Below, in pieces: positions 45,729-54,706 of a stretch of 64,000 nucleotides of DNA. Location: positions 84,978 through 148,977 of the forward strand of contig NZ_BDGB01000029.1 in NCBI RefSeq assembly GCF_002157585.1, given 5' to 3'. Each line of letters opens with the position of its first letter. Position 1 is the first letter of the stretch. The stretch is from Lentilactobacillus parakefiri. GTDB lineage: Bacteria; Bacillota; Bacilli; Lactobacillales; Lactobacillaceae. Below the pieces are notes generated by a model. The model saw only the letters and a program-made list of their open reading frames with translations, was not told the origin of the DNA and did not search any database. Both the position numbers and the translations under genes were made by a program.

Positions 45729-46352
45729 ATGGTTGAACAACCCAGCGGACGAAAAATATTAGGTGCTAATTTAAAGGTACTTATGGAAAAGCACGGGGTG
45801 ACCAGAAATAAACTATCAGCAGATTTGAACGTTAAATATACGACACTTACGGATTGGATAAAAGGACGAACCTATCCGCGGATCGATAGTATTGAGAAGC
45901 TGACCAAGTATTTTGGGATTAGTAAAGGCGATCTGGTGGAAAATCAAGATCCACGAGAAGTTAACAAGGGCATTGTAGCAATTCCAATTATTGGGACAAT
46001 TGCTGGTGGCTCACCTATCCTGACAAGTGAAAATATTCAAGGGAATATCTATGAGGTGAAGTTCGGGCTGCCAACTGGGCCGCTGTTTTATTTGCGAGTT
46101 AAAGGCAAATCGATGGAACCGACAATCAAGGACGGGTCACTGGTTTTAATTCATCAACAGCCCGAGGTTGAAAATGGCGAAGTAGCAGCGGTCCTGATTG
46201 ATAATGAGGCGACATTAAAACGGGTCCACAGAAGTGATGGGAAATACATTTTAACTCCTGATAACCCAGGTTTCAAACCAATCATCCTCACTACAGACAC
46301 TAATAATCAAATTTTGGGAAAAGCGATTCGGGTCATAAATGAGCTGCAGTGA
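45729..46352 (+). CDS. LexA/CI-like repressor: XRE DNA-binding domain plus S24 self-cleavage domain
   Basis: 207 aa. The N-terminal helix-turn-helix (TRNKLSADLNVKYTTLTDWIKG, residues about 25-46) is followed by an S24 peptidase domain. The likely cleavage bond is Ala92-Gly93 (GTIAGGSP), the nucleophile Ser128 (GKSMEPTI) and the general base Lys164 (ATLKRV). Such proteins self-cleave on RecA filaments after DNA damage. The ATG at 45729 follows GAGGAG. It is divergent from the bacteriocin cassette; with the LexA box it could give two layers of DNA-damage control. It could also be a leftover prophage repressor. Confidence 0.9.
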   Translation: MVEQPSGRKILGANLKVLMEKHGVTRNKLSADLNVKYTTLTDWIKGRTYPRIDSIEKLTKYFGISKGDLVENQDPREVNKGIVAIPIIGTIAGGSPILTSENIQGNIYEVKFGLPTGPLFYLRVKGKSMEPTIKDGSLVLIHQQPEVENGEVAAVLIDNEATLKRVHRSDGKYILTPDNPGFKPIILTTDTNNQILGKAIRVINELQ

Positions 46353-46419
46353 CGATTCATTCCTGTAAATATTAAATGCGTCAATAGTGTTTGTGGCTTG
46401 TAAATCGCTTCTCCAATGC

Positions 46420-46455
46420 AAAAAGACGGCTCCTTTGCGGGAAGCCGTCTTTTTG
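46420..46455. terminator. Bidirectional terminator
   Basis: AAAAGACGGCT pairs with AGCCGTCTTTT. It separates the repressor gene from the convergent ABC-2 permease. Confidence 0.88.
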
Positions 46456-46469
46456 ATATTCATTATTTT

Positions 46470-47774
46470 TTAAAATTTGGTCGGAATCACTGCGGCCAAT
46501 CCTCGTCGCTCTTGACCACGATAGCCAATCCCTACTGCAAATGACCCTAATACCAGACCACAGAGCCCAACCCACCAGAGAGTCTGCTGGAAGGCACCTA
46601 TATTACCTAGGTCAGCCATGATGTTATAGTTGCTGTAAATATTTTGATACATCGGTGTTGTTTGACTTAGGAACTTGTAGAAACTAGTCATAGCTGCTCG
46701 CGGCAAAGTTCCCCCGCCAGCCATAATTTGAAGAATAAATAGTGGTAATTGAATCAGCAAACTTGGCAGGCCGCCGAACAGGATTGCTAAGCCGCTGGTT
46801 AATTCGAAGACTGCGAAGTCATACAAGACATTTTGCCAAAGTAAAGCGTTGAACCCCCCACCGTCAAAGCTGACGAGGCACCGCAGCGCACCAACGGTCA
46901 ATAATGCTAAAACAATCGCGGTGACAACGCCAGTGGCTTGAAGGCCAATGAATGTTTTCCACTTGCCGGCGATGAAGCGAACAGACATGAAGGTCATCGT
47001 GATGATGATTGAAGCAATCATCAGTCCCAAATACTGGCCCATGGAAATAAACATCGGGGCCATTTGATGCTGCATGTTCGGCTGCTCAGTACCCAGCGTA
47101 TCAGTTGAGGATTTGGCGGTAATGTTAAAGGGAGCCGCCATCTTAGTTGCTTGAGCCATGACTTGCTTTTGAATCTTAGGTTGTACTTGTGCCTGAACTT
47201 GTTTTTGAATCTGCTTTTGATTAACTGCTTGGCCTTTGGAAGCTGTCATGGCCTTTTGCATGGCGGTCTTCATCCCAGCTGCCATTGCGGTTTTCATCAT
47301 CTTAGGTCCAAGTTGTTTGGCATACATGCCGACAAGCGACTGCTGAGTCAACTGAGCGTTAATCGTACTCTGGATGCGTGAGATCAACCCTTGATTGACG
47401 TTGGTCTGGACCATGCTGTTGGCGTTGTTGACAATAAAATTAACGGCTGGCCGTTTGCCGGCACGCACATCCTTGTTAAATCCATCTGGAATCACAATCG
47501 CAAGAGACGCCTTGCGAGCTTTAATTTGCTGCTTGGTGTGACTTAGATTACTTGAAGTTGAGATGTGCTTAAAAGGCAGGTTGTCTTTTAAACCACTGGT
47601 AACTTTGTCTGAGATTTGTTGATTATCCTGATTGACAATAACGATTGGTAAGTTTTGAGAATTAGTTGGCATGTGCTTGAATGCTGGTAGAATGCAGAAT
47701 ACAAATGAGACGGCAATAAAACTGGCGACTAACATTCCCAACCAACTAAATTTATTTGTAAACCATTTTGACAT
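46470..47774 (-). CDS. ABC-2-type/YhgE-Pip-like membrane protein
   Basis: 434 aa. One N-terminal transmembrane segment is followed by a large extracellular domain (about residues 35-240) with VIVNQDNQQ and a Gln/Lys-rich run (KQIQKQVQAQVQPKIQKQV), then five or six C-terminal membrane segments. This is the layout of the YhgE/Pip and DUF3533 ABC-2 permeases, often linked to export or type VII secretion. No ATPase is adjacent. The gene is divergent from a TetR regulator with a perfect palindrome at its start, so it is probably an inducible exporter. Confidence 0.75.
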   Translation of the reverse strand: MSKWFTNKFSWLGMLVASFIAVSFVFCILPAFKHMPTNSQNLPIVIVNQDNQQISDKVTSGLKDNLPFKHISTSSNLSHTKQQIKARKASLAIVIPDGFNKDVRAGKRPAVNFIVNNANSMVQTNVNQGLISRIQSTINAQLTQQSLVGMYAKQLGPKMMKTAMAAGMKTAMQKAMTASKGQAVNQKQIQKQVQAQVQPKIQKQVMAQATKMAAPFNITAKSSTDTLGTEQPNMQHQMAPMFISMGQYLGLMIASIIITMTFMSVRFIAGKWKTFIGLQATGVVTAIVLALLTVGALRCLVSFDGGGFNALLWQNVLYDFAVFELTSGLAILFGGLPSLLIQLPLFILQIMAGGGTLPRAAMTSFYKFLSQTTPMYQNIYSNYNIMADLGNIGAFQQTLWWVGLCGLVLGSFAVGIGYRGQERRGLAAVIPTKF

Positions 47775-47799
47775 TTTAACGGTTCCTCCTTAAAATAAC

Positions 47800-47815
47800 G
47801 AATGAGCGCTCATTC
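47800..47815. promoter_or_regulatory. TetR operator candidate GAATGAGCGCTCATTC
   Basis: Perfect 16-bp palindrome in the divergent region, 26 bases before the ABC-2 start codon. AATGAGCGCTCATT-type sites are common for TetR regulators of drug exporters. Confidence 0.7.
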
Positions 47816-47918
47816 ATTTTCTAACGTAGCAACCATAATCTTTTTCTAAACAAATGTCAAACACATTTGAAAAGCAATTCAAAGTCCGCTAAACTAAAAA
47901 CGAAGTGAGGTGCGAGTT

Positions 47919-48578
47919 ATGGCTGATTCGGAGAATGATTTTCAACAACTCTATAAAGAGACGCTCAAGAAAATGGACGGCTTGACGGATAAGCAGAAGC
48001 AGATTCTCCAAGCGGCTTTGGAACTATTTTCAACGCAGGGATTCAGTGAAACATCAAGTTCGCAGATTGCGGAACGGGCAGGAGTCGCGGTTGGTTCTGT
48101 CTATCAGCGTTTTCAAAACAAGCAGGCATTACTGCTGGCAGTGCTTGCACCGTTGCTAAATGACGTTTTGCCGCAAGCAGTTGATGAATTTGGCAGAAGT
48201 GTTTTTAGTCAGCCATTTGATGACGTTGAAGCGTTTGTTAACGCAATCGTGCCGGACCGAATCCGGTTTATTGACCAAAACTTTGCGGCGTTAAAACTGT
48301 TGATCAGCCAAGTGATTATTGACGATCAGGGAATTGTGACTCAGTTAAATGCTGTGTTTGGCAATCATATGGGCCAATACCTGGTTCCCAATATCAAGCG
48401 GCTTCAAGCAGCTGGCAAGATGGTTGATCTGCCGGAAAAATACATTATCCAGTATCTGTTTTCGACAGTGGTTGGTTATATGGGTAAACGGGTGTTGGGC
48501 ATTCCAGTTAATATTGAAGATGAGATTCAGCAGACAACCGCTTTTTTGACTAATGGACTAACAACACATGAAAATTAG
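47919..48578 (+). CDS. TetR/AcrR-family repressor
   Basis: 219 aa. The N-terminal helix-turn-helix DKQKQILQAALELFSTQGFSETSSSQIAERAGVAVGSVYQRFQNKQALLLAVL is a textbook TetR domain. The helical ligand-binding domain follows. The ATG at 47919 follows GTGAGGTG. It is divergent from the ABC-2 permease and presumably represses it through the palindrome at 47800. The ligand is unknown. Confidence 0.92.
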   Translation: MADSENDFQQLYKETLKKMDGLTDKQKQILQAALELFSTQGFSETSSSQIAERAGVAVGSVYQRFQNKQALLLAVLAPLLNDVLPQAVDEFGRSVFSQPFDDVEAFVNAIVPDRIRFIDQNFAALKLLISQVIIDDQGIVTQLNAVFGNHMGQYLVPNIKRLQAAGKMVDLPEKYIIQYLFSTVVGYMGKRVLGIPVNIEDEIQQTTAFLTNGLTTHEN

Positions 48579-48584
48579 TGTAGC

Positions 48585-48634
48585 AAAAAACTGTTCATTA
48601 CCGCCTGTATAGAGGGGTATCGAACAGTTTTTTT
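48585..48634 (+). terminator. Terminator after the TetR gene
   Basis: AAAAAACTGTTC pairs with GAACAGTTTTTTT around an inner short stem. Confidence 0.88.
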
Positions 48635-48706
48635 ATTTTTGCGCAAAAAAATAACAATCACGGCTACAAGTAGCTGCATGATCGTTATTTAATGGTATGT
48701 AATTGA

Positions 48707-48779
48707 TGGGCAGTCAGGGGCTCGAACCCTGGACCCACGGATTAAGAGTCCGTTGCTCTACCAACTGAGCTAACTGCCC
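48707..48779 (-). tRNA. tRNA-Lys (anticodon CTT)
   Basis: Minus strand: acceptor GGGCAGT pairs with ACTGCCC, discriminator A. D arm GCTC..GAGC, anticodon arm with loop CTCTTAA (CTT, reading AAG), T arm CAGGG-TTCGAGC-CCCTG. CCA is not encoded. It marks the boundary between the accessory block and the walR operon. Confidence 0.96.
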
Positions 48780-48950
48780 ATTACTAACCGACTTAAATAT
48801 AATAGCATATGCTCAAAATATTTGCAACACGGAAAAGGAGATTTTTTACTGGCGACGGTGATTATTGAAAGAAACACGGCAAACTAATAATTAAGGGGTG
48901 GGTTGATAGGGTACTGACTACATACAGTTGCTTGGCATTACCGCATTTAT

Positions 48951-48977
48951 TTGATGAATAATGGTCTGTGTTATAAT
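48951..48977 (+). promoter_or_regulatory. walR operon promoter (extended -10)
   Basis: TTGATG at 48951-48956, then TGTTATAAT with the extended TG and -10 TATAAT at 48972-48977. The spacer is short (15), but the extended -10 compensates. About 70 bases upstream of the walR start. Confidence 0.6.
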
Positions 48978-49046
48978 AGCAACATGTTGGCGTGTGCAAA
49001 TTTTAGAAAATAACAATATTAAAATCCATGTTAGGAGAAATTGTTA

Positions 49047-49763
49047 ATGGCAAAAAAGATACTCGTTGTCGACGACGAAAAACCGATCGTCGATATTGAA
49101 AAATTTAATTTAACTAAAGAAGGCTACGAAGTTTCAGTGGCCTATGATGGCGAAGAAGCTTTGCAGCAAGTTAAAGACGTTGATCCGGATTTAATTATTT
49201 TGGATCTGATGTTACCCAAGGTTGACGGCCTGGAAGTTGCCCGTGAAGTCAGAAAGACAAAGGACACCCCAATCATTATGGTGACTGCCAAGGATTCCGA
49301 ATTAGATAAGGTCCTCGGCCTGGAACTGGGTGCCGATGATTATGTGACTAAGCCGTTTTCAAACCGTGAGCTGGTTGCCCGAGTAAAGGCCAACCTGCGT
49401 CGCCAGGGCACCAACAGTGGTTCCAACAACGAAGAAGATGAAAATAAAGACATCAAAATTGGTGATTTAGTGATTCATCCGGAAGCTTACTCGGTTTCCA
49501 AACGTGGTGAAAATATCGAATTAACTCACCGAGAATTCGAATTGCTCCATTATCTGGCACAACACATTGGCCAAGTCATGACCCGGGAACATTTGCTGCA
49601 AACCGTTTGGGGTTATGACTATTTTGGTGATGTTCGAACCGTTGATGTGACTGTTCGTCGTCTGCGTGAAAAAGTTGAAGACAGTCCCAGTCATCCGACT
49701 TGGCTGGTAACCCGTCGTGGGGTGGGCTATTACCTGCGCAACCCAGAAAGTGATCAAGCATAA
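49047..49763 (+). CDS. walR: Essential response regulator WalR (YycF)
   Basis: 238-aa OmpR-type regulator of cell-wall metabolism. The receiver domain ([14 protein letters not shown], phospho-Asp in [11 protein letters not shown] of MVTAKD, Lys of VTKPF) is followed by a winged helix ([26 protein letters not shown]). The ATG at 49047 follows TAGGAG. First gene of the walRKHIJ operon. Confidence 0.97.
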   Translation: MAKKILVVDDEKPIVDIEKFNLTKEGYEVSVAYDGEEALQQVKDVDPDLIILDLMLPKVDGLEVAREVRKTKDTPIIMVTAKDSELDKVLGLELGADDYVTKPFSNRELVARVKANLRRQGTNSGSNNEEDENKDIKIGDLVIHPEAYSVSKRGENIELTHREFELLHYLAQHIGQVMTREHLLQTVWGYDYFGDVRTVDVTVRRLREKVEDSPSHPTWLVTRRGVGYYLRNPESDQA

Positions 49764-49801
49764 TCTCAATGAAATCAATGCATAAGAGGTATTAACTGGT
49801 T

Positions 49802-51655
49802 GTGAATAATCGAATTAAATTTTACCAATCAATCAAATTTAAAATCGCACTAGTTTTCGCCCTCATCCTGTTAGTCACATTGGAAATTGTTGGTTCCGTT
49901 TTTGTCAGACAGCTGGAACACCAAAATTTGGCGACTTTTAAGAACCAAATTCAGCTGCAGACATACGTGACCAATTCCTTGACGACGCAACTATCCAATT
50001 CCAATGAGGTTCAGGCCAATGGACGGATTAAAACAATCTTGAACGATTCAGACAGCGGCAATACCGCCCAGATTCAAGTGATCGATAACAAGGGGACCAT
50101 TCGTGGAACCAACCAGATTAACAACCAGGCAATCGTTGGCCAAAAGACCACCGATGATAACGTTAAAAACGCGATTTACAACGGCAAAAAATTTGAAAAA
50201 ACAACCTATGATTCATCGACTGGTGCGCGGTACTACACGATGATTTCACCGTTGATTAAGAGCTCCAATAATAATAGCACGGTCGTCGGGGTGGTCTATA
50301 CCCGAGCAAACCTGGACAGCGTCTATGACAGCATCAACAGCATTACGCTGATCTATCTATTCGCCGCGTCGATTGCCATTATATTGGTGTTATTAATCTC
50401 GATTGTTATCTCGCGAGCGATCACCCGGCCAATTGAAGAAATGAAGAAACAGACCATTCGAATTGCCCGTGGGGACTACTCCGGCCAAGTTCACGTATAT
50501 GGAAACGATGAGCTGGGACAACTGGCCAGTGCGGTTAACAACCTGTCTGTCAGGGTTGAAGAGTCCCATGAATCGACCGAGTCCGAACGGCGGCGCTTGG
50601 ATTCTGTCCTGGCAAACATGACCGATGGGGTTCTTGCCACCGACCGTCGTGGAAACGTCATTATTATCAATGAAACAGCTGCGAGTTTCCTGGATCTTGA
50701 TGAGAACCAAGCAATGGGCAAGTCAATTTTGGATGTTTTAGATATTCGAAAGGACTATAGCCTGAGGGACTTACTCGAAAAACCGGATGAGTTGATTCTT
50801 GATTTTTCAAGCGAAGATCACAGTTTAGTTTTGCACGCCCATTTTTCACTGATTCAGCGGGAATCTGGCTTTATCAGCGGTTTGGTCTGTGTCCTTCGGG
50901 ATATCACCGAGCAGCAGCGGATTGACCAAGACAGAAAACAGTTTGTCTCCAACGTTTCTCATGAGTTACGAACCCCGCTAACCAGTGTCCGTTCGTACAT
51001 CGAAGCTTTGTCAGATGGCGCATGGAAGGATTCCAAGCTGGCACCGAAGTTCTTAAAAGTCACTCAGGATGAGACGGATCGAATGATTCGAATGATTAAC
51101 GACCTTCTGACGTTGTCACGGATGGATTCCGGAACCCAAAAGATGGAAGTCGAACTGGTTAATATCAACGAACTATTCAACTATGTTTTGAACCGATTTG
51201 ATATGATTCTCAAAAAAGAAGATCACCCAGAAAAGACCTACACGATTAAGCGTTACTTCACCAAACGGGATCTATGGGTTGAGTTGGATACTGACCGGTT
51301 TACCCAAGTGCTGGATAATTTAATGAATAACGCGATCAAATATTCGCCGGATGGTGGTGTAATCACCTGTCGGCTTTATGAAACCAGAAATAAAGTGATT
51401 TTGAGTGTCAGTGACCAGGGACTGGGGATTCCCCGAAAGGATATTCCACACATCTTTGATCGTTTCTACAGAGTTGATAAGGCACGTTCCCGTCAGCAAG
51501 GCGGCAGTGGTTTGGGCTTAGCGATTTCTAAGGAAACCGTTGAAGCCTTGCATGGCCAAATTTGGGCTGAAAGTGTGGAAGGCAAAGGATCAACGTTCTA
51601 CATTGCGCTTCCATATGAACCAGTAGAAGAGGAGGACTTGTGGGATGAGGTTTAG
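49802..51655 (+). CDS. walK: Sensor histidine kinase WalK (YycG)
   Basis: 617 aa. Transmembrane segment 1 is followed by an extracytoplasmic domain (about residues 37-180), transmembrane segment 2, HAMP (ITRPIEEMKKQTIRIARGDYSGQ), a PAS domain (ANMTDGVLATDRRGNVIIINETA), HisKA (FVSNVSHELRTPLTSVRSYIEA) and an ATPase domain with NNAIKYS, GLGIPRKD and GGSGLGLAIS. GTG start. It overlaps walH by 11 bases. Confidence 0.96.
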   Translation: MNNRIKFYQSIKFKIALVFALILLVTLEIVGSVFVRQLEHQNLATFKNQIQLQTYVTNSLTTQLSNSNEVQANGRIKTILNDSDSGNTAQIQVIDNKGTIRGTNQINNQAIVGQKTTDDNVKNAIYNGKKFEKTTYDSSTGARYYTMISPLIKSSNNNSTVVGVVYTRANLDSVYDSINSITLIYLFAASIAIILVLLISIVISRAITRPIEEMKKQTIRIARGDYSGQVHVYGNDELGQLASAVNNLSVRVEESHESTESERRRLDSVLANMTDGVLATDRRGNVIIINETAASFLDLDENQAMGKSILDVLDIRKDYSLRDLLEKPDELILDFSSEDHSLVLHAHFSLIQRESGFISGLVCVLRDITEQQRIDQDRKQFVSNVSHELRTPLTSVRSYIEALSDGAWKDSKLAPKFLKVTQDETDRMIRMINDLLTLSRMDSGTQKMEVELVNINELFNYVLNRFDMILKKEDHPEKTYTIKRYFTKRDLWVELDTDRFTQVLDNLMNNAIKYSPDGGVITCRLYETRNKVILSVSDQGLGIPRKDIPHIFDRFYRVDKARSRQQGGSGLGLAISKETVEALHGQIWAESVEGKGSTFYIALPYEPVEEEDLWDEV

Positions 51656-52943
51656 TAAATACTTAATACCACTTGCACTCACGATTGCGGTGGTCATTAG
51701 TTTAACGCTGTCGGTGGTTCTTTGGACCAATCCTGCCAACTATCGGACAAATAAGCAGACCGCCCAGAGCCCGCAGACCCAGCAGATGATCAAGCCGAAA
51801 CGATACGTCTACTCACCGGTTCAGGCAATTCACACGAATGCCGACGGTACCCAGCAAATCATGGTCAATAAATTGGTGAACACGGTTACTGAGATCAAAA
51901 AAACCATGCACAACTATCGCAGCCCACGAATCAAGACTTTGAGTAAAAATTCAAGGGTTGACTACTTTCGGATTGCCAACCAGACTGATTCGATTATGCT
52001 GAATTATTCAGATACTGTTTCGATGCGGACTTTTAACGCAATTGTCAGCAATCGGTTCCGAAAACTGCCCAATATTAAGATTAACCGAGTGGTGTTACCA
52101 ACCAATAATTCAACCAAGCTGTATCTGCTATACGACAAAAATTTCACCGTGTATGAGGTTGATGTTAAAAAACACAGCCTAAAATCCTTAAACAAAGTTC
52201 TGCAGATGGATATGCGGACTCAGCCGGCGAGCTTCAGGTTGTTGAATAATCGACCCGCTGTCTACGTTACCAGCACCGTTCAGATGCAGCCCTATAAGTA
52301 TTTAATCGATCGTCAGTCTGACGATTACTATGTCAGTCGTTTACTGAACACTCAGGATTCAACCAGTGTTAACGTCAAGCGGCGTAAGAATATGACAATT
52401 TACGGCGATCAAAGTTCGCTTCAATTAACATTTAATTCCCGAAATCGAATGGCGGAATTTTCTGATTTTCGGCCCAATCACAATCGCCGCAGTCTGACCT
52501 CGACGATTAATGATTCGTACAAGAACATCACCAAATTAGGATTACCAATGGATAATGTCCGCTACTTCAGCTATGATCCACAGAGCAGGACGGTCATGTA
52601 TCGAACCTATGTTGAAGGCTTTCCGATTTTTAAGACTTCCGGATTTGGAACGGTGTCGACTCGAACACTAAACTCAAGTGCTCAGCGGACCCAATTTTCA
52701 TTGGACAATCCTGAAGTGCCGCTGCCAAGTAATAAGGGTTACGTTTCGCTGCCCTCAACTGAAACAATGCTGAAACGGTTGGTCAACCATGGCTATAACT
52801 TGAAAGATCTTCAAAAAGTTCGCCTGGGGTACACTTGGAAAAAGGATGCCACCTCACCACTTTTGATTGATTTGAATCCCGATTGGTACGTTTACTATAA
52901 GAATCAGTGGCGCAGTTATACTGTACTCATGAACCAATATTAG
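51645..52943 (+). CDS. walH: WalK-regulating protein WalH (YycH)
   Basis: 432-aa membrane-anchored extracytoplasmic protein. One N-terminal segment (YLIPLALTIAVVISLTLSVVLW) is followed by a polar YycH domain with the beta-rich C-terminal part. In Bacillus it restrains WalK together with WalI. The ATG lies inside the end of walK after GAGGAGG, so translation is coupled. Confidence 0.9.
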   Translation: MRFSKYLIPLALTIAVVISLTLSVVLWTNPANYRTNKQTAQSPQTQQMIKPKRYVYSPVQAIHTNADGTQQIMVNKLVNTVTEIKKTMHNYRSPRIKTLSKNSRVDYFRIANQTDSIMLNYSDTVSMRTFNAIVSNRFRKLPNIKINRVVLPTNNSTKLYLLYDKNFTVYEVDVKKHSLKSLNKVLQMDMRTQPASFRLLNNRPAVYVTSTVQMQPYKYLIDRQSDDYYVSRLLNTQDSTSVNVKRRKNMTIYGDQSSLQLTFNSRNRMAEFSDFRPNHNRRSLTSTINDSYKNITKLGLPMDNVRYFSYDPQSRTVMYRTYVEGFPIFKTSGFGTVSTRTLNSSAQRTQFSLDNPEVPLPSNKGYVSLPSTETMLKRLVNHGYNLKDLQKVRLGYTWKKDATSPLLIDLNPDWYVYYKNQWRSYTVLMNQY

Positions 52944-52959
52944 GAAAGGAGGGAGCCTG

Positions 52960-53790
52960 GTGAACTTTCGAAGAATTGAGATCATCTTTTTGGTGACCTT
53001 TATCGCAATCGACATTTTCTTGTTCGGGATGTTTAAAAAGAACATGGACATGCAGGCCGACAACGTATCGCAAGGCGACTCAGATTCAGTGATCGTCAAG
53101 GAAATGCGTAACGACCAGATTAAAGTCGGCAATTTGTCCAAGAAGAATGAAACTGCCTTTTACATTTCCGGTGAACAAAGTGATGTTTTGCGGAACCAGA
53201 TGGGCCAATTGGTTAACCAGACTCCTCAATTTGTTGGCCATGAACTGGAAAGTGAACTGAAGCAGCCAATCACGGTTGATAAGAACAATCCGCGGAAATC
53301 AATTGACAAATTGTTGACCGATTCCACGTTTGTATTGTTCGGTGACCAATACGTCTACAGCAAAAACCTTTCAACCAGTCGAAATATCGTCTACAATCAA
53401 AAGGCGATGGGCAGTTCGATATACTCCTCCGAAGCACAAATCAGGTTTACTTTAAATTCCAATTACCAGATTGTCAGCTACACACAGTCTTATCTGCAGG
53501 GAATTAAGAGCCTTCGGGAAAGTTCGGAAACCATTTCGGAAACCCGCGCCTTGATTTGGTTGTATCAGTATAACGAGATCCCAAACAACACAACGGTTGC
53601 CTGGGCAAGCCTTGGGTATACGAAGTTATTATCAATCGATGGCAATCGGGTCTTTATTCCAACTTGGATCATCGCGATTAGACCGCAGAATTCAACTCAG
53701 GTTCAGTTAAAGCGGATCAATGCGTTTACCGGTGGAATCATCAAACAAACTGATGAGAATTTGAAGAATAATCAAACGTCAATGAATTAA
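52960..53790 (+). CDS. walI: WalK-regulating protein WalI (YycI)
   Basis: 276 aa with one N-terminal membrane segment (IEIIFLVTFIAIDIFLFGMF) and a YycI extracytoplasmic domain. GTG start after AAAGGAGGG. Third accessory gene of the wal operon; the protein pairs with WalH at the membrane. Confidence 0.9.
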   Translation: MNFRRIEIIFLVTFIAIDIFLFGMFKKNMDMQADNVSQGDSDSVIVKEMRNDQIKVGNLSKKNETAFYISGEQSDVLRNQMGQLVNQTPQFVGHELESELKQPITVDKNNPRKSIDKLLTDSTFVLFGDQYVYSKNLSTSRNIVYNQKAMGSSIYSSEAQIRFTLNSNYQIVSYTQSYLQGIKSLRESSETISETRALIWLYQYNEIPNNTTVAWASLGYTKLLSIDGNRVFIPTWIIAIRPQNSTQVQLKRINAFTGGIIKQTDENLKNNQTSMN

Positions 53791-53810
53791 AGTTAGGAAG
53801 AAGAACGATT

Positions 53811-54614
53811 ATGAATAATGATGATATGAAAATCAGCGTTCTCGCAAGTGGCAGCGGCGGCAACGTGACCTATATCGAAACGCCGGATCACAAAGTTTTA
53901 TGTGATGCTGGATTGAGCGGTAAGAAGATTGAAGCGCTCATGAATTCGATTGGGCGTGACCTCAGCGATGTCGACTCCCTTTTTGTGACCCACGAGCATT
54001 CAGATCATCGACTGGGCGCCGGTGTCTTAGCACGCAAATATGGGATTCAAGTTTACGCCAACGAAGGCACTTGGAATGCCATGGCGCCAAGAATTGGCAA
54101 GCTCGCCGATGATCAAAAGAACATCATTGCACCTGATAGTGTGATGGACATGGGCGACCTGGATGTTGAGAGTTTTTCTGTGTCCCACGATGCGGCCGAA
54201 CCGCAATTCTACGTTTTTCATCATAATAATAAGTCCTTCGTTATCCTAACCGATACCGGGTATGTTTCTGACCGGATGGAGGGTGTTATCAAGGATGCCG
54301 ACGGGTATCTCTTGGAGTGTAATCACGATATTGAAATGCTGGAAAATGGTGACTATCCTTGGATGACTAAGAAGCGGATTTTGGGTGATCAGGGCCATTT
54401 GTCCAATGAAGACGGCGCCAATACGATGTTGGATGTGATTGGTCATCGGACTAAAAGAGTCTTCTTGGGTCACCGCAGCCAGCATAACAATATGAAAACC
54501 CTCGCCCATTTAACGGTTGCTTCTATCCTCGAAGACCATGATATGGGGGTCGGCGAAGACTTTAAGCTGTACGATACGTCCCAAGACCAGGCGTCACCTT
54601 TAATGATTATTTAA
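53811..54614 (+). CDS. walJ: Metallo-beta-lactamase-fold hydrolase WalJ (YycJ)
   Basis: 267-aa MBL-fold protein. ASGSGGNVTYIET, VTHEHSDHRLGAGVLARKYG (HxHxDH), ILTDTGYVS and ECNHDIEML are the metal motifs; GHRSQHNN ends the core. YycJ proteins are 5'-3' DNA exonucleases in Bacillus anthracis and influence mismatch repair and wall metabolism. Ribosome site TTAGGAAG. Penultimate gene of the operon. Confidence 0.92.
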   Translation: MNNDDMKISVLASGSGGNVTYIETPDHKVLCDAGLSGKKIEALMNSIGRDLSDVDSLFVTHEHSDHRLGAGVLARKYGIQVYANEGTWNAMAPRIGKLADDQKNIIAPDSVMDMGDLDVESFSVSHDAAEPQFYVFHHNNKSFVILTDTGYVSDRMEGVIKDADGYLLECNHDIEMLENGDYPWMTKKRILGDQGHLSNEDGANTMLDVIGHRTKRVFLGHRSQHNNMKTLAHLTVASILEDHDMGVGEDFKLYDTSQDQASPLMII

Positions 54615-54706
54615 CAATCCTTTAGATATTTCTAAACTTTTAAACACACTTTCGTCATGAAAAAAGTATATTATAGGTAATATAAAATAATAAGGGGGCA
54701 CACTAA

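Noticed and set aside
42113..48779. An intact prophage or integrated element ending at tRNA-Lys
   Set aside because: No integrase, terminase, capsid or tail genes and no duplicated tRNA end were seen; only isolated phage-like genes are present.
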